From assembly GCA_946902875.1 (NCBI GenBank), contig OX336340.1, positions 23,079,566 through 23,143,565 of the forward strand: a stretch of DNA of 64,000 nt, written 5' to 3'. The position numbers and the translations under genes are program-made. Source of the stretch: Nematopogon swammerdamellus. Taxonomy: Eukaryota; Arthropoda; Insecta; Lepidoptera; Adelidae. The notes beneath the pieces are model-generated. The model was not told the DNA's origin, did no database searches, and saw nothing but the letters and a program-made list of their open reading frames with translations. Below are positions 45,925 through 54,020 of the stretch, piece by piece (positions within the stretch are counted from its first letter, which is position 1; each line of letters begins with the position of its first letter).

Positions 45925-46802
45925 CCAGGGTTGGCTTGATTTTCCCCACCCCGAAAAAAACCCACTGGGTTAAATTGGGTAAAACCCACCTGAAAAAACC
46001 CTAGGGTTTTTGACGAAAGTGGGTTTAAAACTTTTTTTTATATAATAAAGCTGTAATTTATATCAAAAGATCTGAAGAATTTGCTTTATAAGAATTTTTA
46101 TCTTTAGTAACAATTTTAATAATTCTGCAAATCATCATATTCATTAATTAAATGAGGTGCATAATGAATGCATTATATTGTATATAGTGAGTGAGTGATA
46201 TATTTTATGTTATACCCCAAATTAATTATTTTTTATTATTTATATAGGTATTACATACAAGGATTTATTCAAACCATTTATTTACTGTTTAATATTTAGT
46301 TGAAAAATCCACCAAAAAATATAAAAATTAATATACAAGTAATAGACAATTAGACAATATAATAATTAAATCAATACAACGGATATAGCATATTATAATA
46401 TTATTTATTTATGAAAAAGTAAAAAATCTAAACAAAGTAGGATTTATTTGACACAATATGTAGTTGTTGTATGTACAGGTAAAGTCAACTAAGTTTAATC
46501 TGTTTAGTACACTTTAATTAATTCAGCAATCCCACTCGCACTGATTCTTGTTACGGAGATAACGGTATAGAGAGACTAGTTTTTGGGCTTTTTCCACACC
46601 CAGTCTTTCCGCAATTTACTCCAGACGATTCCAAATGTTGAGAAAAGTCTTTCAATTGAAGCAGACTGGCTGGACAAATGTGTAACGCGGAGAAAATGAG
46701 CAAAATTCGGGCAGTTTGAAAAAACCCGAAACCCCCAATAAAACCCGAAAAAACCCAGTGGGTAGATAATTTTTTAAAAACCCCAGGTTTTTGCCAACCC
46801 TG
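45925..46802 (-). mobile_element. hAT element, internally deleted
   Basis: Termini CAGGGTTGGC and GCCAACCCTG are inverted. Flanks GCCCTTGC (45917-45924) and GCACTTTC (46803-46810) agree at 6 of 8 positions, compatible with a mutated 8-bp duplication. Subterminal AAACCC/GGGTTT words are abundant at both ends. The last part of a transposase is present inside. Confidence 0.8.
46523..46715 (-). pseudogene. hAT transposase C-terminal (dimerisation) relic
   Basis: Reading the minus strand, one frame gives SASIERLFSTFG followed by VWSKLRK. The next frame continues LGVEKAQKLVSLYRYL to a TGA at 46523. Together these are the conserved C-terminal block of hAT transposases (S-A-S-x-E-R-x-F-S, then a R-L-G-x-E-K-A-x-K-L-V stretch), which mediates dimerisation and completes the catalytic fold. 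A frameshift separates the two halves and nothing of the N-terminal BED finger or the first catalytic Asp is found, so this is a dead copy carried in a short element. Confidence 0.85.
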
Positions 46803-46822
46803 GCACTTTCCGCAATAAACGT

Positions 46823-46930
46823 CACTACAACAGACAACTAGTTTTATGGCTTAGATCCATTGTCTTCAATGGAAACTGGTCGGAATGATTTATGGCTAGA
46901 AGGTTCAGGACAGGACGGTTTAAATTTGCT
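46823..46930 (-). repeat. Dispersed repeat family 4, copy 2
   Basis: The reverse strand matches 23925-24035 (ACAACAGACAACTAGTTTTA against the complement of TTGTTGTCTGTTGT; CAATGGAAACTGGTCGGAAT against the complement of ATTCCAACCAGTTTCCATTG). It begins about 20 bp beyond the hAT element. Confidence 0.65.
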
Positions 46931-47693
46931 ATAGGCATTGATTTTATAACCACAGGGCAACAGTGGCTTCTCCGCTCCGCGCTGCCGCTCAAACTTGGCG
47001 ACGACGACGCGTGCACCCAGATAGATGCGATTCCGTAGCGACGTTTACATCGAGAAAAAGCGCTCTTTCTGGAGTTCAATCACAAGCCTGCTCGAGAAAT
47101 ATGTTTTAGATAATAAGTAGAATAGCTTTTTCTCGATGTAAATATATTTTTGGATTAGTTACATCCAAAGCCGAGCCGCCCTGACCAGGTTTTAACCTGA
47201 ACCTCTCGCATTGGTGATGTTTAGTATTAACTAACATACAAAGTCGATATCGTTACGGAATCACAATGTTTTACTCGAATCAAATAAATATTTCTTACGA
47301 TATATGTCGTAATCGAGTCTCGATTTTGCTCCCAGCGAATAGGCCTCGCAGACGCGAGGCTCGCAACAATGCACGGTGTTGTTTGAGTAACCGATGAGCG
47401 TCGCTTCCTCAGGCAGTTTGTTCGGCTGAAAGGGCCCCCGCTCGGGGCGTCTTTTCATTCGGGTGAGGGGAAATGCGGGCGATGAAACTCTTCCGTCGCA
47501 TCTACTAGCTAGATGTTCTTGTTCTGTAGGCTTGATAGATGGGCGGATGTTTGCATTTATTTTTTCTTTGTTTTGTTTGTTTTTTCTTTGTTTCTTTCTT
47601 TTCACTCAGTCCTATCGACGAGTACCTATCTAGTGATGTCCCGAGAGTGTTTTGTGGCGTGTGAATTTATTGATTTCTTAAAAATTACACATC
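46931..47693. other. No recognised gene
   Basis: Open frames at 46825-47079 and 47261-47605 (minus) show no recognisable domain. Confidence 0.4.
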
Positions 47694-47884
47694 ACACGCT
47701 GTATCACGACAATCGGGGTAAGCAGAGTAATCGGCGTTGTACTGCAATTACTCTGGTAAATTACAGCACAACACCGACCATAACGTTTAGCAAAGTATTC
47801 GGACAAGTCTATTAAGAATAAAGTAAGGCGTGAAGATAGATCCAGCTGCTGCATGACTCGGTGGAAGTACCGCGTCCATGGCGA
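47694..47884 (+). repeat. Dispersed repeat family 7, copy 1
   Basis: GACAATCGGGGTAAGCAGAG, TAATCGGCGTTGTACTGCA, GTAAATTACAGCACAACACC, GTAAGGCGTGAAGA, CTGCATGACT, CCGCGTCCATGG occur in the same order at 50660-50866. TCGGCGTTGTACTG and the later CAGCACAACACCGA are complementary, so a transcript could fold. Confidence 0.7.
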
Positions 47885-47885
47885 G

Positions 47886-47957
47886 AGGCGGCTATCCTGT
47901 CGCCCTTTAGCACGGCATCTTGTCCTTATCCCTTAGTCGCCTTTTACGACTTTTTAT
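47886..47957 (-). repeat. Dispersed repeat family 5 fragment, reverse
   Basis: CCCTTAGTCGCCTTTTACGAC is the complement of the motif at 8310-8333; AGCACGGCATCTTGTCC is the complement of the one at 6215. Confidence 0.5.
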
Positions 47958-48292
47958 TAATAATCTTACCTATTTATTGGATACTTATTTTAACGTTTTA
48001 GGAAATGAGCACCAATTGCATTAATGCGCGAATGTGTGAACTAGATTATAAATAATAACGTCGGCGTATGAAGCGTGACAACGACCGGTTACTTAGTTAG
48101 TCTACTTGAAATCGGCGTGCGCGCGTGCAGGGTAATAGGGAAATTGCAAAACGCTTATTTCGGTCACCAATGTGATGACACGCAGCTTATAGTCAAATTG
48201 ATGTTCGGAAATATAATGAGAACAACAATTTAGCGAGATATAATATTGTCTAATGTGATAGGTAGATAATTTTATTTCATTATTCCAGGATC
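47958..48292. other. No recognisable feature
   Basis: AT-rich spacer. Confidence 0.5.
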
Positions 48293-48300
48293 GTTAGAAC

Positions 48301-48365
48301 CACAGAGCATCAAATACCTACCGCCCGCGCCCCTAGGGGCGGGCGCGCGCATTTCATGCTCTGTG
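48301..48365. mobile_element. 65-bp hAT-like miniature element
   Basis: Ends CACAGAGCATCAAAT and ATTTCATGCTCTGTG are inverted with one mismatch. The flanks are an exact 8-bp direct repeat GTTAGAAC (48293-48300 and 48366-48373). The interior is very GC-rich and itself partly palindromic (GCGCCCCTAGGGGCGGGCGC). Confidence 0.85.
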
Positions 48366-48509
48366 GTTAGAACTCTACTATCTACCTAAATAAATGAATG
48401 TATAACAAAGAGTGATAGATAAAGCGATGAATATTTTATTGGTTGCAGTTATAGCTACATCGCTGTTGAATTATTTTCATATTTCTTGTCAAGTCTTTCA
48501 TATTTATTT

Positions 48510-48663
48510 CAGCCTCGGTAGCTCAGTGGTGCGGTCGGTCGACTGGTTGTTAAGCACATCTGGGCGCGGTCAGTACTTGGATGGATGACCGACCGCTCTA
48601 CCGTTCGAAGATGACAGTGATTCGTATTCCACGTTAAACTGTAGGTCCCTTCCCTTCTTACCT
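48510..48663 (+). repeat. SINE family 1, head and linker only
   Basis: The head starts AGCCTCGGTAGCTCAGTGGT: TAGCTCAGTGGT fits the tRNA A-box of RNA polymerase III promoters. It continues TTAAGCACATCTGGGCGCGG and TCAGTACTTGGATGGATGACC, which match the 3' half of animal 5S rRNA including the internal control region. A linker (ACGTTAAACTGTAGG) runs to CCCTTCTTACC, where the copy stops. Confidence 0.8.
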
Positions 48664-49000
48664 CAGTGATGTCAGCCCACAACACCTTGATGAACTAGGT
48701 GCCATGTCAGTGCTTCCCTTCGGTCGTGCCGGCTACACTGAACTGGACGGAAAACGCGAACTATTTAAATAGCCGTTTTAACCTTTCATTCAGTGCTATC
48801 AACCCGGGCGGGATAAACCCTACCACCTAGTAAGGTAAGAAGGGAAGGGGGCCTACAGTTTTACGTGGAATCCGAACCACGGTCAGCCTCCAACGGTCGA
48901 GCGGTCACCCATCCATCTGCTGACCGCGCCCAGGTGTGCTTATGATGCGACCGACAATCGACCGACCGCACCACTGAGCTACCGACTTACCGAGGCTGAC
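48664..49000 (-). repeat. SINE family 1, head plus body, reverse orientation
   Basis: On the minus strand, head 49000-48895, linker, then body to 48664. It is the copy that shows that head and body belong to one element. A few bases (TTAC) are inserted in the A-box region, and the 3' tail is missing (it ends GGGCTGACATCAC). Together with 48510-48663 it forms an inverted pair. Confidence 0.8.
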
Positions 49001-50019
49001 AAATGATATACTATACACCTTGTGGACTGTGGATACACCTAAGATGTCAATACGCTACACATTACACGCCAGGGCTTCCCTTCCGTCTATCTTATCGTTG
49101 GCGGGCACGTCAGCTTCTAGAATGGTTGTACCTCTGAGGGTCGTATGTAATATGTACCCCTCGTACAGTACAGGACTCGCATTATAGCAGTCGGTCACTG
49201 CGACCGCCCTAACTTAGGGTGGACAAAGTGACCGCTACTAAATCGACAGCCGGCCGGCCACGGCGAGCGACTGCGCTATTTTATAAGGGCGGACAAAGTG
49301 ACGGGTGATGGTCTTACGACTAATACCTTTTTTCCTTCGCAGATACCAGATTATAAAGGTTTTCCCATGCTTTCGGAGACGTACGTACGTACGTACGGGC
49401 CGAGCGAGGCTCGCCCGCGGCCGCGCACGCGCATCGTGACGATGTCGTTCGCGCGTCTCCGTCACGCCCACACGACTTGGTCGCGTGCGGTCGTGCGGTG
49501 CGGGCGGGGGCGTGGGCGGAGCGCCGCCCGCACCGCATGCTAACCAACTTCTGCCAACTACCTCTCGTAGCATGTCGTGTACAGATAGACAGACGTTTAA
49601 TTCGTTAAAATTCAGTTTAATTCATTATTTATTGACAAAACACATTGAATTAAACCTGTATAATTAATTAAACACTGGTCTGAAGTCCTAGATGAGCCAT
49701 TCTCAAACAACACTGTCTGCTCGCTCTGTCTGGCGTGGTGGGAATGCTCTGTCGTTTGGCTCCTGGTACTTCTCATTGTGCGCAGGTGTCATCTCGTGGC
49801 GGGAATAAGGGATGCTAGTGTTCCACAGAGCAGCGAATAAAGCCGCGTTACTGACATAGCCCTGTCTTTTTTGCAACTTTTTAATGTCCGATTTGTGGTC
49901 CTGAGACCTAGAGTGGCAAATAAAACACTTTTCGTTCTTACATACCTACTCAACAACTACATAGTTGCCTACTACGGAACCATAAGAGTTTTGAAGTTTA
50001 GCTGTGCCGTTAAGGTTTA
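49001..50019. other. No recognised gene; (ACGT)n and CpG-rich patch
   Basis: 49379-49397 is (ACGT)4-5, self-complementary. 49395-49545 is CpG-rich and opens frames on both strands by composition. Confidence 0.5.
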
Positions 50020-50178
50020 CCTAGTCAGGTAAGAAGGGAAGGTAGGTGCCTACAGTTTTGCGTGAAATCCGAACCTGCCTCAACGGTCGAACGGTCACCC
50101 GCCCAAGTTCTGTCCGCGCCCGCGATTATATTACGAGCGGACGTCGATCCATCGCACCACCGAGCTACCGAGTCTGAC
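50020..50178 (-). repeat. SINE family 1 head and linker, reverse, diverged
   Basis: On the minus strand: GTCAGACTCGGTAGCTCGGT, GGTGCGATGGATCGACG, GGACAGAACTTGGGCGGGTG, ACCGTTCGACCGTTGAGG, then AAAACTGTAGGCACC and CCTTCCCTTCTTACC. Same head and linker as at 48510. Confidence 0.7.
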
Positions 50179-50239
50179 ATTCTCTACCTTTATACATTCC
50201 TACTATCTCCATATGACTGCGCCTTCGTCGCATGGAGAC

Positions 50240-50468
50240 GTAAAAAAGTTTTGAACCACACACAATAGTATTTTGTTGATTTTTCAAAAACCGCTGAATC
50301 AATTTCGATAAAATTTATATTGGAACACCTCTGAATTATGACCTGACAAACAAAAAAAGAATTTTCAAAATCAGCCCACAATTGACGGAGTAATCGCGTA
50401 ACAAACATAAATAAAAAACATACAGTCGAATTGAGAACCTCCTCCTTTTGGGAAGTCGGTTAAAAAGA
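50240..50468 (+). repeat. Dispersed lepidopteran-type repeat ending AAGTCGGTTAAAAA
   Basis: It contains ATTGACGGAGTAATCGCG, CATACAGTCGAATTGAGAAC, CTCCTCCTTTTGGGAAGTCG, a sequence type common in insect introns. Class unknown. Confidence 0.5.
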
Positions 50469-50659
50469 TAGATTTCCTCGCAGCATTTGGCCGCGCGCGC
50501 GCAGGCGCGCAGTCGTCCGTTCTGTCGCGGTGGCCGCGCGCGCGCTTCGCGTTGAGAAATCGCACCAGAATGCAATCGACGCAATTACGCTTTCAATTTT
50601 ACTTGTAAAATCACACCGGAAAGATATTTTACACCATGCATACATACAAACATGCATTC

Positions 50660-50866
50660 ACTCAGCTGTGCGCCGACAATCGGGGGTGAGCACAGTAATC
50701 GGCGTTGTGCTGCAAGAGCTCGGGTAAATTGCCGCACAACACCGACCACCACGTTTGACAAGTATTACGGCAAGATAAGATTATCTATCATTATCAAGCA
50801 GCAAGTAAGGCATGAAGACATGTAGGTAGCTACCTACTGCATGACTTTTGAAGGACCGCGTCAATG
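50660..50866 (+). repeat. Dispersed repeat family 7, copy 2
   Basis: CGACAATCGGGGGTGAGCAC, AGTAATCGGCGTTGTGCTGC, GCACAACACCGACC, GTAAGGCATGAAGACAT, CTGCATGACTTTTG and GGACCGCGTCAATG in the same order as copy 1 at 47694. Confidence 0.7.
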
Positions 50867-51687
50867 TGATAGGTGCTAAAAAAATAATATCTAAAAACTT
50901 AGATACCTACCTACTTGACGTATCAAGTTGCCAATCGTACCTAGGCATAGTTTCTAAGCGAAATTTTCTTTATCTGATTAAACACGAGTGTAGCCGACCC
51001 ACCCGAAGTATTGTAGAAAAATATATTGAGCGAGACGAATTTGTAAGGGGAGCGTCTCAAAGGCTAGGTTTTCGTTAGAACCATTACTGTGAAATATAGT
51101 TTAGAAATATTGAAAGAAAGGCTTGGTACATCCATTCAGAATATTGAAAAGTTTACTAAAAAACAAACAAGATACAAATGTCGAAGGAAGCCATAAATAA
51201 CGTACGAAAATATTAATTGTTGATTTTAGAATGTTGGTATTGTCAAATACGTTGTAAAAGTAAATTATTGTCTTTCTCGTGTGAAGTAACTTTATGGTAG
51301 AGAAATCTAAATTGAAAACCCGCCCGCAATAAAAGAGAAATTATCGAAAGGTTTGGGGTAGAAATATTATGAGAATAGAAGCGCAATATCCATTCAAAAA
51401 GAGTGAAAGACATACTGAAATGAATAGGCGATAAAACATTAAAAAATAAAATGCTGAATAGAGTTAAACAAAATGTTGTATTCTTTATAGTTTGTTGAGC
51501 GTGGCTAAAAGACCAGCTAAATTGCAGGATGTTAGATGGTTGTAAAGTTCATTTAAAAACGCAAAACAATGATATTTGGACAATTCTTTAAAAATATGAA
51601 TGATTTTGGATTCTAAAGAGTGGTAAAGACATTCAAATTTGTAAGACGACTCGATTGCGCAAATAGAATGAGAACGCAGTAATAAAC
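50867..51687. other. No recognised gene; insertion site of the BEL element at the right edge
   Basis: AT-rich DNA. It is continuous with 60312 onward if the element is removed. Confidence 0.5.
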
Positions 51688-52366
51688 TGTTGCCGACAGA
51701 CCTCAAAAGTGCGGTCTAGCTAGTTAAATCGGCATCCAGGTAGTCATATTTAGGTAAAGTGTTGCGAGAGGCTCCTGCCTCTTATGAGTGCCATCCCGCG
51801 AGGTGGACAAGTGCGTAGCGCAGTGGACTTTGCGCTGCGCACATAGATATAGAACACTTTTACTTAAGATTGATGAATGAATAATGTTTGTAGTTTATAG
51901 TTTACACTTTTTTATAATTTTATTATTTACAACTTGATAGATACATAGTTTACATTTTTATATTTTACATTGATATTTTTAGTTTTTTTTGGAAACAAGA
52001 ATTATTGTAAAATCATGATAAAAATGTAACTTAAAATCGTGCTATAATGTTGGAATATTATATAGAGTTAAAATCATTATTCATATTGCATAACATGTTG
52101 TAATGTAACGGGCGTGGAGGGAGCTTGCTAACACATTGAATAAACGAATATACAACGCGTAAGTGCGTATGTGTTAGTAAGCAACCTCCACGCCGTGTCC
52201 GTTGTCTGGAAAAACCCAGGCAACGGTTTTGCGCACGGCCCGACTCCGACCGTGGGAAAGTATTGTTTCGCCAAGGCCGGGGCGAGGATTGAGCGACCCT
52301 CCCGATCGGACTGTGGCCGTGAAGGAGGCCGCGAAAATAACTTGGAAAAATGAAAATGTTATGTAT

Positions 52367-53120
52367 GCCAATCGATAGAGCTGAAAATGTAGATTCCAAA
52401 TATGTAATTATAATAAAATTTGTACGGTTGGTTTTCGAGAAAAACCGCACGCACGCTCTACGCGGGTGCGGTGATTTTCCCCTGTTTTCCCGACTGGAGG
52501 CTCAGTCTCTGATAGACTTGGGACATGTGGGGTACCACTGGAACCGCCTGGAGGAGACGAACAGAATGGTATACTGTTTGTCATGATAGGAATCCTCCAG
52601 GCCCGAGTCTGAGGCCCGATCTCTCATAACGTGCTAGCGCGCCACGCCAGTGGCGACGCCTCGCGGGAGACGGGCGGACTCGGCGCGCGGAAAGCGAGAC
52701 AGAGCACCGCGCGGGTTAGAAAAGTGTTTTCCGTACCTTGGGTACGGAAAATGATTTTTCACCCACATGTCCAATACCTCTTTGGGACGGGCTCGACTTA
52801 GCGCATCTTTTGAGCTACCTTGGGTAGCTCTAATATTTTTTCTATAGGCGCTAGGTCGGGCGAACACTTAGTATGCAGAGAGGACCTTGGGCCCTCTCTC
52901 AGCTAAGCCCGGATAGGGAGGGGTATGGTTGTATAGGAAAACTATAGTGTTTTTCAGCCCCTATTCGGGCATACCACTCCACAGGACGAGAGTGGTATGG
53001 TTTCCTAGCCAGGTCGTTCCAAAGAGAATAAACTTTAGGGAGCCTCTAGTCGGAAACAGTAAGGCTGAGTGCCATGCCGAATGGCATATATAGATAAAAA
53101 AGTAAGCTCTATCGATTGGC
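52367..53120. repeat. Structured part of the LTR with long-range complementary arms
   Basis: GCCAATCGATAGAGCT (52367-52382) is the exact complement of 53105-53120. Within this span further pairs nest: CCTGGAGGA (52547) with TCCTCCAGG (52593); GGACATGTGGG (52521) with CCCACATGTCC (52762); CCCGGATAGGG (about 52909) with CCCTATTCGGG (about 52961, one G-U pair); ATACCACTC with GAGTGGTAT (about 52973-53000). Confidence 0.7.
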
Positions 53121-53409
53121 CAAATGTGTATATGTATATTTTTGGGAAAAAATAAATATTTAGTCGGACGGCGCACTCTTGCGTCTCGGTCGGTCGGACG
53201 CAGCGACCTCAGGCGGCGTAGAGAGGCGAAAAAGAGAAAGTTTTTTGAGCTTTTAATATAAATATAGGGCCACCTTGGGTGGACCGGCAGTTCTTCTGCC
53301 ACACTCGCCTCGTGCGCTACGTTCACTCCGGAGTCGAACTAGCCTCTCGTCAGCCACTGGATTCGTCGGAGACCTTCGTTCCTTCAGTCGCGCTTTCCAC
53401 CTTGGGTGG
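52727..53409. repeat. Five hairpins with a constant CCTTGGG apex
   Basis: Stem-loops at 52727-52751 (stem 10-11 bp), 52812-52830 (8 bp), 52877-52899 (9 bp with one mismatch), 53267-53285 (7 bp with one mismatch) and 53397-53409 (5 bp). All share C-C-T-T-G-G-G at the top while the stem sequences differ and still pair. The same set occurs in the 3' LTR (first one at 58999). Confidence 0.8.
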
Positions 53410-53981
53410 CTAGTGCTTCGGTTGGGGCGGGGCTGCGGCGAAGCTGACTTGAGGTGAGCCGATCTGTGTCGCCGTGTTAGCCTGCTGCAGACCTGATCCT
53501 CGGGATCCTCATCGGGTGACCTCCCACCATGGCGTGGTTGTAGGGCCCCGGTAGAGTTCGGTCTCACAGGCGCATAGCTGCCAGTCGGCTCGCGCAGCGT
53601 AAGCGAGTCACGCACACGCCGTACGTGCATTTATAGATTTCGCAAGTTGTGACCTCTCTGCCGCCGCCGTAACGTGCTCTGACCGGCACAGTCGCGGAGT
53701 ACACCGTCCGGCGCCATTGTACCGTAGACGCGTGTTTTCTTATTCCCGCGTCGCCCGCGCATCCGCGCCCGTCTATTCCCGCTCTCCTCCGCGGAGCGGA
53801 CGACACGACTCACGTCGGGTCGCGCGGGTCGCAGAGGTACATATCCCTCGACAGGGGAGGTCGCGATCGTATTGGTAGCGGTCGCGATCGTTCCTAAGGA
53901 CGGTGGGTCATCGCCCAGGAAGCCCGCTCTGAGGGTGCCGCGCACCGCAACTCAGCTCGGCGGGCGGCTCGGCTTCAAAAG

Positions 53982-54000
53982 TGGTCCTTCGAGCCGGATT
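53982..54000 (+). other. Primer binding site, complementary to tRNA-Tyr
   Basis: Four bases after the LTR, TGGTCCTTCGAGCCGGATT is the complement of AATCCGGCTCGAAGGACCA, which is the 3' end of animal tRNA-Tyr as I recall it (acceptor strand TCGAAGG plus A and CCA). First-strand DNA synthesis would start here. Confidence 0.85.
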
Positions 54001-54020
54001 TACGCACCACGGCAAGCACG

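Larger units (their letters stand above)
51688..53977 (+). repeat. 5' LTR (2290 bp)
   Basis: TG...CA ends; identical to 57960-60311 except as noted for the whole element. AATAAA lies near 53150 and a TATAAATATA-like box near 53257, which would place the transcript start in the last 700 bp. At 2.3 kb it is long for an LTR. Open frames inside (for example 52058-52450 minus) simply recur in the 3' LTR. Confidence 0.95.

Noticed and set aside
48549..48590. A genuine 5S rRNA or tRNA gene
   Set aside because: Only parts of each are present, joined together and repeated in several truncated copies; a SINE head explains it better.
52058..52450. A 130-codon minus-strand frame, present again at 58330-58722
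   Set aside because: Its duplication is due to its position in the two LTRs; no known domain and no sign of selection for coding.
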